NCBI GenBank assembly: GCA_900538305.1
Contig: UPXY01000001.1
Coordinates: 186,001 to 250,000, forward strand
Origin: an uncultured Collinsella sp.
GTDB taxonomy: Bacteria > Actinomycetota > Coriobacteriia > Coriobacteriales > Coriobacteriaceae
Direction: 5' to 3'
DNA: 64,000 nt
Position 1 is the first letter of the stretch; the number at the start of each line of letters is the position of its first letter. The notes beneath the pieces are model-generated. The model searched no databases. It saw nothing but the letters and a program-made list of their open reading frames with translations, and had not been told where the DNA came from. This document shows, in pieces, positions 17,155-26,799 of the stretch. The position numbers and the translations under genes were made by a program.

Positions 17155-19215
17155 ATGGTGGCAGATCTTCTGCAGAAATATCCCCAGGCATTCGAGACGC
17201 TCAAGCGCTATTTCGGCTACGACTCGTTCCGCACGGGGCAGGAGGAGCTCATCGAGGCGGTGCTCGACGGGCGCGATGCGTTCGGCGTGATGCCTACGGG
17301 TGCGGGCAAATCCATCTGCTACCAGGTGCCCGCCCTCATGTTGCCGGGCATCACGCTTGTGGTGAGCCCACTCGTCTCCCTCATGGCGGACCAGGTGTTC
17401 GCGCTCAAGGCTGCGGGTGCGCGCCCGGCGTACCTCAACTCCACTCTCACGCAGGGACAGCAGAATACCGTGCTCAAACGGGCGAGCGAGGGCTGGTACC
17501 AGATCATGTATGTTGCTCCCGAACGGCTGAGCAGCCCGCAGTTCCTGGCGTTTGCGCGGACTGCCGCCACGCGCGGGGGTGTGGGAATCCCATTCGTGGC
17601 GGTGGACGAGGCGCACTGCGTTTCCCAATGGGGGCAGGATTTTCGCCCCTCGTATCTCGAGATCGCACGCTTCGTGGATTCGCTGCCGAATCGGCCGGTA
17701 CTTGCGGCTTACACCGCGACGGCGACTGAGCGCGTGCGTGCCGATGTCGTCGAGATGCTCGGTCTGCGCGCGCCCGAGCTGCAGGTGACGGGGTTCGACC
17801 GGCCGAACCTTTACTACGATGTGCGCGAGCTGGGGGAGAAGGCCAAGCGCGCGTGGATTGCGTCCTATGTTCGGGAGCACGCGCACGAAAGCGGCATCAT
17901 CTACTGTGCGACGCGCCGCGGCGTGGATGAGCTGGCGTGCGATTTGCAGCTCCAGCTCATGCCCGAGGGCGTGCGCGTGGGTCGCTACCACGGCAGTCAT
18001 TCCGCATCGGAGCGTCGCGAGAACCAAGAGGGCTTCATCCAGGACTCGATTCCGGTCATGGTGGCAACGAACGCCTTCGGTATGGGCATCGATAAGCCAA
18101 ACGTGCGCTACGTGATTCATATGAACGTGCCGGAGAGCATCGAGGCGTACTACCAGGAGGCTGGGCGAGCCGGGCGAGACGGGGACCCCGCGAGCTGTAT
18201 TCTGCTGTGGAACGGCAACGACTTTCGCTTGCGGCGCTTTCTGATCGACCAAGGAGATGTGTCCGAGGAATCGCTGAGCGTGGAGGCGCGCGAGCGCTCG
18301 CGGCAGAACCGCTACCGGCTCTTGGGGCAGATGGAGGGCTACTGCCAGACGACCGGGTGCCTGCGTGAATACATCCTGCGGTATTTCGGAGACCGGGGCG
18401 CGTTGGGTGCGGTGGGCGAACTGCGTGCGCATGGCTGCGGGAATTGCTCGAACTGCCGTACCGAGTTCGAGACAGAGGATGTGACGGAAGCGGCGTACGC
18501 CATCGTTCGGTTCGTCGCCCCGCGGTCGCGCCGCTTCGGCAAGACCGTCCTCGCCGAGGCGCTCCATGGTGCGAACAACGAGAAGCTGCGAAAGTTCCGC
18601 TTAATGGAAGCTCCCGGATACGGATCGCTTGCGAACATGAAGCTCGGGCGGATAAAAGACGTGATCGATCAGCTTGCCGGCAGGGGTTATCTCGAGGTGT
18701 CGCAAGGGCAGTACCCGGTGATCGGCTTGGGCGAGCGAGCTCGTGAGGTGCTTGGCGAGGAAACCGTGCGCGATGTGGAAGACGCGCCGCCTCCGGGCTT
18801 CACGTTCACCATAAAGCGGCCGGCGTCGAAGCGTGCGAAGGAGCGCTCGCGGAAGGTTGCCGACCTGCTGCGCGACGAGGGGGCTGCGCCTATGCGCGGG
18901 GCGGGAGGCGACGCCTTCGGGTATGCTGCGGCGGCGAGCGAGATGGTGCCCGAGCGGCCGCGCCCCGGCGACGATGCTGAGCTTTTCGAGCGCTTGCGCA
19001 TGCTGCGCCGTGACCTTGCTCAGGAGCGTGGGGTTCCGCCGTATATCGTTTGCAGTGATAAGACGCTGCGCGGTATATGCCGCCTGCGTCCATCGTCGCG
19101 CGAGGAGCTGCTCGACGTTCCCGGCATCGGCGAGGCGAAGCTGCAGGAATACGGCGAGGCTCTGCTGGGCGCGGTCGCGGCGTTTGAGGCCGAGGCCGGT
19201 GAGACGGTCGAATGA
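17155..19215 (+). CDS. recQ: ATP-dependent DNA helicase RecQ
   Basis: A 686-residue 3'-5' helicase. Walker A is PTGAGKS (about residue 47), the DEAH box is VDEAHCVSQWGQDFRP (about 151), and motif VI is QEAGRAGRDG. An RQC zinc site follows: C-x16 or so to CGNCSNC, around 400-435. The HRDC domain closes the protein (RDLAQERGVPPYIVCSDKTL...LLDVPGIGEAKLQEYGEALL). ATG 17155 lies just behind ggaagga; the frame from 17116 has no site. RecQ unwinds recombination and replication intermediates. Confidence 0.95.
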   Translation: MVADLLQKYPQAFETLKRYFGYDSFRTGQEELIEAVLDGRDAFGVMPTGAGKSICYQVPALMLPGITLVVSPLVSLMADQVFALKAAGARPAYLNSTLTQGQQNTVLKRASEGWYQIMYVAPERLSSPQFLAFARTAATRGGVGIPFVAVDEAHCVSQWGQDFRPSYLEIARFVDSLPNRPVLAAYTATATERVRADVVEMLGLRAPELQVTGFDRPNLYYDVRELGEKAKRAWIASYVREHAHESGIIYCATRRGVDELACDLQLQLMPEGVRVGRYHGSHSASERRENQEGFIQDSIPVMVATNAFGMGIDKPNVRYVIHMNVPESIEAYYQEAGRAGRDGDPASCILLWNGNDFRLRRFLIDQGDVSEESLSVEARERSRQNRYRLLGQMEGYCQTTGCLREYILRYFGDRGALGAVGELRAHGCGNCSNCRTEFETEDVTEAAYAIVRFVAPRSRRFGKTVLAEALHGANNEKLRKFRLMEAPGYGSLANMKLGRIKDVIDQLAGRGYLEVSQGQYPVIGLGERAREVLGEETVRDVEDAPPPGFTFTIKRPASKRAKERSRKVADLLRDEGAAPMRGAGGDAFGYAAAASEMVPERPRPGDDAELFERLRMLRRDLAQERGVPPYIVCSDKTLRGICRLRPSSREELLDVPGIGEAKLQEYGEALLGAVAAFEAEAGETVE

Positions 19216-19262
19216 CGTGCCTGGACATGGCGGCCTAATGCCAAAACGGGCTTACACCGTCC

Positions 19263-19291
19263 TTGACGCTCTGGGCGTCGCGTGAAAAGAT
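19263..19291 (+). promoter_or_regulatory. Possible metA promoter
   Basis: TTGACG at 19263-19268 and AAAGAT at 19286-19291 are 17 bases apart, about 60 bases before the metA start. The -10 box is only a fair match. Confidence 0.35.
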
Positions 19292-19354
19292 GGTAACGCG
19301 CCGGTCATTCTGCGGTTTGTTTGCAGTCGCCGGTATGCTAGAAGAGGAGATCGC

Positions 19355-20302
19355 ATGCCTATTCGTATTCCCGACGCGTTGCCCGCAACGACTGCGCTCG
19401 AGCGCGAGAATATCTTCGTCATGACCGAGTATCGCGCCCTTCACCAGGACATTCGTCCGCTGCGCGTGCTCATCTTGAACCTCATGCCTACGAAAATCGC
19501 CACCGAGACGCAGATTATGCGCAAGCTCTCCAATACGCCGCTCCAGATCGAGGTCGAGCTGCTTCGCACGCGTACGCACGACGCAAAAAACGTATCGGAA
19601 GATCACCTCGAGACGTTCTACCGTACGTTCGAAGAGGTCGAGCACGAGCATTTCGACGGCCTGATCATCACAGGTGCGCCGGTTGAGCAGCTTGATTTCG
19701 AGGATGTGGACTATTGGCCGGAGCTCCAGCGCATCATGGATTGGTCGCTCGAGAACGTGCACTCCACGCTGCATATTTGCTGGGGCGCGCAGGCGGGGCT
19801 CTACCACCATTACGGCATTGGCAAGCGAGAGCTCCCGGCGAAGCTCTCCGGCGTCTACGAGCATAGGCTTGTGAAGCGTTCCTCGCCGCTCGTGCGCGGG
19901 TTCGACGACCGGTTCTTTGCCGTGCATTCGCGGTATACCGAGTCGTGCCGCGAGGTGATCGAGGCCTGCTCCGACCTCGAGGTCGTGGCCGAATCCGACG
20001 AGGCCGGCCTCTACATTGTGAAGAGCACGGACAGCCGTCAGTTCTTTGTGTTCGGACACCCCGAGTACGATGCCGATACGCTGCGGCTTGAGTACGAGCG
20101 CGACCTGGGGCGCGGAATCAACCCCGATGTCCCGGCGCATTACTTCCCGGACGACGATCCCTCGCGCGAGCCGTTCAACGTGTGGTGCAGCCAGGCTCAG
20201 CTGCTCTACACGAACTGGCTGAACTACTACGTCTACCAGACCACGCCGTACGACATCCGCCTGGCCGGCCGTTTGGCACGCCGCCGCGCAGGACTCGTGT
20301 AG
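19355..20302 (+). CDS. metA: Homoserine O-acetyltransferase (MetA fold)
   Basis: A 315-residue MetA-type acyltransferase for the first committed step of methionine synthesis. The nucleophile is Cys142 in HICWGAQAGLYHHYG; the catalytic His and Glu lie in FVFGHPEYD. Residue 111, which sets acyl-donor choice in this family, is Glu (GAPVEQ), the acetyl-CoA type; succinyl-CoA enzymes have Gly there (GAPLG). So the product is probably O-acetylhomoserine, although annotation pipelines usually say succinyltransferase. The gene is preceded by agaggaga and stands alone. Confidence 0.93.
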   Translation: MPIRIPDALPATTALERENIFVMTEYRALHQDIRPLRVLILNLMPTKIATETQIMRKLSNTPLQIEVELLRTRTHDAKNVSEDHLETFYRTFEEVEHEHFDGLIITGAPVEQLDFEDVDYWPELQRIMDWSLENVHSTLHICWGAQAGLYHHYGIGKRELPAKLSGVYEHRLVKRSSPLVRGFDDRFFAVHSRYTESCREVIEACSDLEVVAESDEAGLYIVKSTDSRQFFVFGHPEYDADTLRLEYERDLGRGINPDVPAHYFPDDDPSREPFNVWCSQAQLLYTNWLNYYVYQTTPYDIRLAGRLARRRAGLV

Positions 20303-20654
20303 GGCGGCGCCCCCGCAATCGAGCCGCGCCGTCCGGACCACGCGTAACCGTCGCCGCTCCCGGTCCGCTGCGCCGGCTGAATCACGCGTAACCGTCGCCG
20401 CTCCCGGTTCGCCGTCGCCCGCTGAATCGCCGCTCCCGCCGCGTCGGCTGAATCGCCTAATCTCGACAGAATTTCCTACATCGAGCTCGATTCCGTCGAA
20501 AATAGGCGATTCAGCCGGGAGCGGCGACGGCGGGAGCAGCGAGTTGGGCCGGGAGCGGGCGTTGCGGGCCGGGAGTGGCGGGAGCGGCGGGTCGGGGGCG
20601 GCGAGTTGGGCTGACACGGCATGCCGGCGCGGCCGAGCGCGGCGGGCCGGGAGC
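20303..20654. repeat. Convergent intergenic space: tandem repeats and a large hairpin
   Basis: A unit beginning ACGCGTAACCGTCGCCGC occurs twice (about 20339 and 20383) with a partial third. A perfect 14-bp inverted repeat, GGCTGAATCGCCTA at 20446-20459 and TAGGCGATTCAGCC at 20503-20516, encloses an inner stem, TCGACAGAAT with ATTCCGTCGA (one mismatch). Outside it, GGGAGCGG-type motifs recur in opposite orientation on the two sides. There is no gene; it separates metA from the convergent peptidase gene. Confidence 0.7.
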
Positions 20655-23600
20655 TTAGCCTAGCAGGTCGATGACGTTCCAGCCGGCGTCGCTCGCCTCG
20701 ATGATGTCGCGTCCGCCAAAGACGCAAACGGGCGCCTCCGCTGCCACGCGGGTCACGGCGTCGCCTAGCATGCGCAGGCGTTCGGGCGTGGTGGCGAGCA
20801 TCTCGGCGCGCGTCACGGCGCGGAAATCTGCCGGACGGCCGGAGAAGAATGCGCCATCTTGGCGTTTTGCGAGTCCGTAGGGCTTCACGGGGGCATCGAG
20901 TCCGGAAACCGTGCTCACGATAAAGCCTTCGAACGTGTCGTGATCGACATCGAGTTCGCTCAACCAGCCGCCGGCCTGCGCGATGCGCGCGAGCGAGGGG
21001 TCGACCGCAGGGTCGCGGTAGGTGTAGAACGCCACGCGCCTGCCGGGGACGCTCTGGAAACCGCAGCCGTACGCGCCGCCCTTCACGCGGATCTCGTTCC
21101 ACAGGTACCCATAGGAGAGCGCGTTCGCCGCCACGCTCCAACTGCCATCGACTGCAAGGCCAAGGGCGCGCGGATCGGCAGCTTTGCCAAGGTAGCACAC
21201 GTCGCTGGGGATGATGAAGGCCTCGTGCTTGTCTTCGGGTGCCGGCACGAAGAGCTCTTTGGCCGGTGCGGTGCGCGCCTCGAGGCCGAGCGTTCCGGCG
21301 CACGCCCAGTAGCGCGCGTAGTCTTCGTCCGAACCGGTGAAGCTTGCGATGGTGCCCGTGCTGGTGAAGATGCGGCGCTGCAGGTCGCGCAGGGTATCGC
21401 ACAGATTGTCGACGCGGTCGTCGAAGTTGTCGAGCAGATCACGCAGGAAGCGGTAGAACTCCACGCCGGCAAGCTGGTCGGAAACCACTGCAGCGGGCGA
21501 GACGTACGTGAGCGCGCGTCCAAGCGCTGCCTGGTGCCCGGCATTCAAAAATGCCTGCTCCATGCCGATGCGCATCTGCGTGAGCACATCACGGATGCGA
21601 CCGGTATCTTCGAACAGCGTCTCCGCCCATACCTCGCGTGGGATGCTCGCGAGCGCGTCGATCTTCTCCGAGAGCGCGCCAGCAGAGACGAGCAGCAGCG
21701 GACGCGCAAGGCGCCAGTTGTCCTCTTGCAGGTACACCTCGGTGGTAAACGAGAGGAAGCCGAGGTTGGAGCCAATATAGCTATCGAGCTCTGCTGCCGT
21801 GCGCTGTGCCGTGGAGAGCTGCTGCATGAGGCGGCAGAGGATCTTCGCATAGGGAAGTTCGGCGAAGCTCAGGTGGCTGAGGTCGAAGTACGTGAGCGCA
21901 TAGGCAAGCCGGTGCGTGGCGATGTGGTGGTGCAGGCACGGCAGGGGCGTCGTCTCGTCCAGCTCGAAGCGCGGCTCGGGGCGGGCATCGCCAATGTCTG
22001 CAACGTGCAGGCGCGGCAGCTTGGCGCGATCTTCGGGCGCATCTTCGGCCTCTTGCTGGCGGCGCAGCTCGGCGACCTGGTCGACGACGCTCTGCAGATC
22101 GGCCTCGGTCATCGCGGCCTTGCGCGCCTGGAGCTCTGCCGCCTCGCCGGGGTCGCTATCGGCTGTGCGTTCCTCGACCGGCACGAGCTCCACGAGCGCC
22201 CAATGCTCGCTGTTCAAGACGAGCTCTTGCAGCAGGTTTTCGAAGAAATCTCCCTCGAGGGCACAGCGCAGCTCCGCATAGACGGGGCCGAGCTTGAGGG
22301 CATCGGTGGCGGCATCGTCGTCGTAGAGCCAGGTCGAGAGGGCATCGCACGCGAGCGCCACGCCGTCTGCGACACCGTAGTCGCGCTGGCGCAGCGAGTA
22401 CTCGTTGTTCGAGATCACGGCCTCTAAGCGGTCGCGCGGAACACCGTGCTCCACAAGGTCGCGACAGGTTTCCTCGATCACACGGCGCAGCTCGCGCGCG
22501 GCGTCGGGCTTGGCATTCTGCAGCATGATCATCTCGTAGGGCTGCTGGCAGGCGTTCGAGGTGTAGCTCGTCACGTTGCCGCCGAGGCCGGCCTCGATGA
22601 TCGCCTTCTTGACCGGCGCCTCGTTGGAGCCCAAGATCGCTTCAAACAGCACGTCAGCCGCGACGGTGCGGAACACGTCGAGCGCCTGCCCGATCACATA
22701 TGCCATGCCAGCGAGCGCGTTCTCGGGCGTGGTCTCCATCTCGATGCGCCGGTAGTCGCAGACGACGGGCTGCTGCATGGGCAGGTGATTGGGTGCAAGC
22801 GCGGGCTCCTCGGCACCCTCCTCGCGCTTGGCCGCGATGCGCGCACTTGCGGCGTTCGCGCGCGAGAGGTAGCGCTCGTCCAGGAACGCGAGCTCGCGGC
22901 GCACATCGGCAAAATCGCCGTAGAGCACGATATAGCTGTTCGCAAGGTTGTAATGGCGTGCGTGCGTGTCGAGGAACTCGTCGTAGGTGAGTTGCGGGAT
23001 GCAACGCGGGTCGCCGCCAGATTCGAACGCATAGGGCGTGTTCGGGAAAAGCGCGGCGTTCATGGCATCGTCGAGCACGCTCATGGGGTCGGAGAGCGCG
23101 CCTTTCATCTCGTTGAACACGACGCCGTTGTAGCGAAGCTCGCCGTCGCACAGGCTGGCGCCCTCGGGAACGTCGAGCTCGTAGTGCCAGCCTTCTTGCT
23201 GGAAGATGGTCGGCTTGGTGTAGATCATGGGGTTGAGCACGGCGTCCATGTAGACGTCCATGAGGTTCAGCAGGTCTTGCTCGTTCGTGGACGCAACGGG
23301 ATAGATGGTCTTGTCGGGGTAGGTCATGGCGTTCAAGAACGTCTGCATCGAGCTTTTTATGAGGTCGACGAACGGCTCCTTCACCGGGAACTTCGCCGAT
23401 CCGCAGAGAACCGAGTGCTCGAGGATGTGGAAGACGCCGGTGCTGTTGGCGGGCGGTGTCTTGAAGGCGATGGCGAAGGCCTTGTTTTCATCGTCGCATG
23501 CGAGGTAGAGCAGACGCGCGCCTGATTCCTCGTGGCGCAGCACGTAGGCGTCGGCGTCGAGTTCGTCGATGGTTTCCGTGCGTTCGACAGTGAAGCCGCA

Positions 23601-23711
23601 GCTCGTGGTGCCAGGGGTAAGCACCTCGCGCGGTGACATGCGGACGGCAGAAGCGTCGGCTGCGCTGGAGGCAGGCGAGGCGGCGGTGGTGTTCGTGGAC
23701 GCGGTGCTCAT
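20655..23711 (-). CDS. M16C family zinc metallopeptidase (presequence-protease-like)
   Basis: A 1018-residue insulinase-superfamily protease. The inverted zinc motif HILEH is at residues 95-99, followed by the family sequence LCGSAKFPVKEPFVDLIKSSMQTFLNAMTYPDKT and a distal Glu in TNEQDLLNLMDVYMDA. Four M16 half-domains and the central hinge fit the single-chain PreP/Cym1 type, which degrades oligopeptides in a closed chamber. There is no signal peptide; the first 25 residues are Ala/Ser/Thr-rich. The ATG has an aaaggag site. A peptide-recycling role in the cytoplasm is inferred. Confidence 0.93.
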   Translation of the reverse strand: MSTASTNTTAASPASSAADASAVRMSPREVLTPGTTSCGFTVERTETIDELDADAYVLRHEESGARLLYLACDDENKAFAIAFKTPPANSTGVFHILEHSVLCGSAKFPVKEPFVDLIKSSMQTFLNAMTYPDKTIYPVASTNEQDLLNLMDVYMDAVLNPMIYTKPTIFQQEGWHYELDVPEGASLCDGELRYNGVVFNEMKGALSDPMSVLDDAMNAALFPNTPYAFESGGDPRCIPQLTYDEFLDTHARHYNLANSYIVLYGDFADVRRELAFLDERYLSRANAASARIAAKREEGAEEPALAPNHLPMQQPVVCDYRRIEMETTPENALAGMAYVIGQALDVFRTVAADVLFEAILGSNEAPVKKAIIEAGLGGNVTSYTSNACQQPYEMIMLQNAKPDAARELRRVIEETCRDLVEHGVPRDRLEAVISNNEYSLRQRDYGVADGVALACDALSTWLYDDDAATDALKLGPVYAELRCALEGDFFENLLQELVLNSEHWALVELVPVEERTADSDPGEAAELQARKAAMTEADLQSVVDQVAELRRQQEAEDAPEDRAKLPRLHVADIGDARPEPRFELDETTPLPCLHHHIATHRLAYALTYFDLSHLSFAELPYAKILCRLMQQLSTAQRTAAELDSYIGSNLGFLSFTTEVYLQEDNWRLARPLLLVSAGALSEKIDALASIPREVWAETLFEDTGRIRDVLTQMRIGMEQAFLNAGHQAALGRALTYVSPAAVVSDQLAGVEFYRFLRDLLDNFDDRVDNLCDTLRDLQRRIFTSTGTIASFTGSDEDYARYWACAGTLGLEARTAPAKELFVPAPEDKHEAFIIPSDVCYLGKAADPRALGLAVDGSWSVAANALSYGYLWNEIRVKGGAYGCGFQSVPGRRVAFYTYRDPAVDPSLARIAQAGGWLSELDVDHDTFEGFIVSTVSGLDAPVKPYGLAKRQDGAFFSGRPADFRAVTRAEMLATTPERLRMLGDAVTRVAAEAPVCVFGGRDIIEASDAGWNVIDLLG

Positions 23712-24049
23712 ACGACTCCTTTTTCACTGGATGTTCGGCAACGTGCGCATGAATCTTGTTATACCCCCTTGCCCGAACAACACAAGCGGGAACGGAGATT
23801 TGAGGTTGAACGCCGCGTGAGAATCTGAGCCCAGGGCGGAAAGTGCCACGTTGCGTTGTGTGACGAAAATATGCAGTGCAGGGCGGAGTTCGAGCAGTGC
23901 GGTATGCGGGCGCGCCGTTTGCCGAGCGCATGCTCCGGCGAGGTAAAGCATGCGGCAAGCATGACGCAAAGATTGAGAAAAATGGGTTCTAAGCTGCTGG
24001 TTTATGCGGTAAGGTTTGAGCTTGACCGTGTGGTATTCGCGGGAGCGAA
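23712..24049. other. Divergent intergenic region
   Basis: 338 bases between the divergent peptidase and exporter genes. A plausible minus-strand promoter for the peptidase is TTGTGT (plus-strand 23780-23785) with TATAAC (23758-23763), spacer 16. No gene, repeat or stable hairpin stands out in the rest. Confidence 0.4.
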
Positions 24050-25060
24050 ATGCATGAGGAGGCGACGGTGGCGCTCGAGGCAGACCAGATTCTTAACCGG
24101 GAACTTGCGGACCCGGTGTTCGGCACCGATGCCGCGTCGCGCGCCCTGCGTCGGCGGAAGCGCGAGCGCTCGAACGCCGCGGGCGAACGCCGCGCAGCAT
24201 CTGGTGTGCTCGCCACGTTGTTCGGCGGCCTTTTCTGGGGCTTCTCCGGCACCTGCGCGGACTTCCTCTTCGAGAACTACGCGGTCGACACGCTCTGGCT
24301 TGCCTGCATGCGACAGCTGGTTTCGGGAGGCATCTTCCTTGTCGTCATCCTCCTTACCCAGCGGGATAAGCTCTTCGCGCTGCTGCGCAACAAGCGCGAT
24401 ATGGGCATCCTTGCTGTGTTCGCCGCCTCGGGCGTTCTTCTCAACCAGCTTGGCTACCTCATGACGATCCGCCTCACCAATGCGGGCACGGCAACGGTGC
24501 TGCAATGCCTGCAGTTGATTATCATCATGGTGTACGCGTGCCTTACCACGCATCGTGCGCCGCGCAAGCGCGAGCTCGCGGGCGTGGTGCTTGCGCTCGT
24601 GGGCACGTATCTGCTTGCGACGGGCGGCAATCCGTCGAACCTCGCCATCCCGTTTGAAGGCTTGGTCGTCGGCCTGCTCGCTGCTGTTGGCGCGGCGTGC
24701 ATGTCCATCATCCCCGCACGCCTTCTGCGCGAGTACGGCGCGTCGGTCGTAACCGGTATGGGCATGCTGCTTTCGGGTATTGTCACCAGCGCATTTGTTC
24801 AGCCCTGGGCGGATATGCCCACGCTCGACGGCATCGGCTGGGCAGCGTTCATCGTGCTCGCGGCGGTGGGGTCGTGCTTGGCGTACTCGCTCTACATGCA
24901 GGGCGTGAAGGACATCGGCTCCATGCGCGCGAGCCTCATCGGCACCATCGAGCCGGTTTCCGCCGCTGTGACGAGCGCCCTTGTGCTGGGCACGGTCTTT
25001 ACGGGTACGGATATCGTCGGCTTCGCCGCGATCATCGCGATGGTGTTCCTTACCGTATAG
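24050..25060 (+). CDS. DMT/EamA family transporter
   Basis: A 336-residue integral membrane protein with two EamA repeats (about ten spans): the first half starts VLATLFGGLFWGFSGTCADFLFENY, the second LVVGLLAAVGAACMSIIPARLL. The short signature near the end, GSMRASLIGTIEPVSAAVTSALVLG, is typical of drug/metabolite exporters. The hydrophilic first 50 residues are long for the family; GTG 24068 or another start further downstream is possible. The substrate is unknown. Confidence 0.85.
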   Translation: MHEEATVALEADQILNRELADPVFGTDAASRALRRRKRERSNAAGERRAASGVLATLFGGLFWGFSGTCADFLFENYAVDTLWLACMRQLVSGGIFLVVILLTQRDKLFALLRNKRDMGILAVFAASGVLLNQLGYLMTIRLTNAGTATVLQCLQLIIIMVYACLTTHRAPRKRELAGVVLALVGTYLLATGGNPSNLAIPFEGLVVGLLAAVGAACMSIIPARLLREYGASVVTGMGMLLSGIVTSAFVQPWADMPTLDGIGWAAFIVLAAVGSCLAYSLYMQGVKDIGSMRASLIGTIEPVSAAVTSALVLGTVFTGTDIVGFAAIIAMVFLTV

Positions 25061-25100
25061 GATGTAAATCTACCCCAGGGGCTTCCATTAGCAGAGACAA

Positions 25101-25155
25101 GAAAACCACCCCGGGAGCTACCTCGCTGAGCGAAGAGGCTTCCGGGGTGGTCTTG
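25101..25155 (-). terminator. Terminator between convergent exporter and carboxypeptidase genes
   Basis: ACCACCCCGG (25105-25114) pairs with CCGGGGTGGT (25142-25151), extended by GAGC/GCTT inside. Read on the minus strand it is followed by TTTTCTTGTC, so it best serves the carboxypeptidase gene; it may also stop plus-strand transcripts. Confidence 0.7.
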
Positions 25156-25173
25156 TGCTGAAAGCACCTGGGG

Positions 25174-25204
25174 ATGTTAAAAACCCCTGGGGTTATTTAA
25201 CGTT
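25174..25204. repeat. 31-bp palindrome over the carboxypeptidase stop codon
   Basis: The arms GTTAAA-AACCCC and GGGGTT-ATTTAAC form a short palindrome that includes the TAA stop of the M32 gene. A close relative lies at 41049-41079 and partial ones at 25063 and 48000. Confidence 0.55.
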
Positions 25205-26704
25205 ATACAGCGCGCTGAACTTCCGCTGCAGGTAGTCGCAGTAGAACGCGGCGTCGAAGGGCGCGCCGCAGGCTTCTTGCAGCAGCTCGACGCCGTCTTT
25301 GCCCGCGCCCCAGCGCCAGATCTTCGCGCGCAGCCAGTCGCGTACCGGCGCGAGCTCGCCGGAGCCACACGAGCCGGCAAGGTCGACGCCGGCCGCCTCT
25401 ATGGAGGGCACCAGCTGCGCCCCGTATGCGCTGCCGAGTGCGTAGCTGGGGAAGTAGCCGAAATCTCCACCAGACCAATGCGTGTCCTGCAGGCACCCGA
25501 GCGTGTCGTTCGGCACGTCGATGCCCAGGTATTCGTGCATGTATTTCTGCCACAGCGCGGGGATGTCGCGCGCGGTTGCCTCGCCCGAGAACAGCTGACG
25601 CTCAATGTCGTAGCGAACCATGATGTGAAGCGGGTAGGTGAGCTCGTCGGCCTCGGTGCGGATGAGCGAGGGCGTGGCGATGTTGACGGCGCGGTAGAGC
25701 TCATCTTCCGTTACGTTGCCGTAGACCTCGGGTGCGTGGCGGCGCAGCACCTCGAGCAGCGGCGTCATGAAGGCGCGCGAACGGCCGACGATATTCTCGA
25801 AGAAGCGCGACTGGCTCTCGTGGATGCCCATGGTGGAACCGGTGCCCAGGCAGGTATAGGCGTAGGTCGGGTCGATGTTCTGCTCGTATATGGCGTGGCC
25901 GGCCTCGTGGATGACCGAGTACACGTTGGAGATGAGGTTGTTCTCGTAGATGTGCGTGGTGATGCGCACGTCGCCTGCGGCCATGCCGTTCGTGAAGGGG
26001 TGCTCCACACAGGAGAGGACGGTTGCCTCGGGGTCGAGGCCGACGATCCCCATGAGGTCGCGCGCGATGGCGAGCTGTGTGGGCGTGTCGATGTAAGCGG
26101 AGAGGAAGGAAGCCTCGGGCTGCGGACGCTGGGAAACCTCGTGCACGAGGGGCACGACCGTCTTGCGCACCTGGTCAAAGAACGCGTCGTAAGAGGCAGC
26201 ATCCATGCCGCGCTCGTACTGGCCGAGCCACACGTCGTATGCGTCGCGGTCGGGATACATGTAGGCAGCGTGGCGCTTGAGCGTCTCCACGATGCGATCT
26301 ACGTACGGCTCGAAGCTCGCCCAGTCGTTTGCGAGCTTCGCCTTGTGCCACACGGCGTTTGCCTCGCTCGTGAGCTGGGCGAACGCAGCCGCCTCCTCTG
26401 TGGGGATCGCCATGGCCTCGAACTGCTCGCGTTCGAGCGTGCGGAGTTCCAGGTAGAGCCGCTGATCGTCTGTTTCCATCACCTGGTCTTGCAGATCCAA
26501 GACGAGTTCGCGCGCCGCAGGATCGACGAGCAGCTTGTGGTACTCGCCCGCAAGCGCGCCCATGGCCTCTGCGCGGGCAGGAGCACCCTTGGGCGGTGCG
26601 ACGGTCTCACCATCGAACCCGAGGATTCCCATGAGGTACGTGCGCATCCATAGCTCGCGTTCTAGCTGGCGAAAGCGGGTGATGGCTTCGGGTGTGGCGG
26701 GCAT
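25193..26704 (-). CDS. M32 family metallocarboxypeptidase
   Basis: A 503-residue carboxypeptidase Taq-type enzyme that trims C-terminal residues. The zinc motif is HEAGH (about residue 266) with the third ligand and family signature in GIHESQSRFFEN about 27 residues later. Further family marks are DVRITTHIYENN, LTYPLHIMVRYDIE, and ALGSAYGAQL near the end. ATG 26704 is preferred over the TTG at 26716 because ggag stands 7 bases before it. It is cytoplasmic, with no signal peptide. Confidence 0.93.
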   Translation of the reverse strand: MPATPEAITRFRQLERELWMRTYLMGILGFDGETVAPPKGAPARAEAMGALAGEYHKLLVDPAARELVLDLQDQVMETDDQRLYLELRTLEREQFEAMAIPTEEAAAFAQLTSEANAVWHKAKLANDWASFEPYVDRIVETLKRHAAYMYPDRDAYDVWLGQYERGMDAASYDAFFDQVRKTVVPLVHEVSQRPQPEASFLSAYIDTPTQLAIARDLMGIVGLDPEATVLSCVEHPFTNGMAAGDVRITTHIYENNLISNVYSVIHEAGHAIYEQNIDPTYAYTCLGTGSTMGIHESQSRFFENIVGRSRAFMTPLLEVLRRHAPEVYGNVTEDELYRAVNIATPSLIRTEADELTYPLHIMVRYDIERQLFSGEATARDIPALWQKYMHEYLGIDVPNDTLGCLQDTHWSGGDFGYFPSYALGSAYGAQLVPSIEAAGVDLAGSCGSGELAPVRDWLRAKIWRWGAGKDGVELLQEACGAPFDAAFYCDYLQRKFSALYNVK

Positions 26705-26799
26705 AGGCAGCTCCAATCCGGGTGATTGTTCGATGCTGGGTATCAGATTATCACTTCACGGCGGGCGCCGATTCGAGCCTCAGCCCAAGCTCGCCCCAC

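Noticed and set aside
20859..22427. 522-codon open frame on the plus strand
   Set aside because: Antisense to the M16C peptidase and compositionally biased.
25061..25200. Riboswitch downstream of the exporter gene
   Set aside because: The inverted repeats lie between convergent genes and are followed by Ts on the minus strand, so a terminator plus a short dispersed palindrome explain them.
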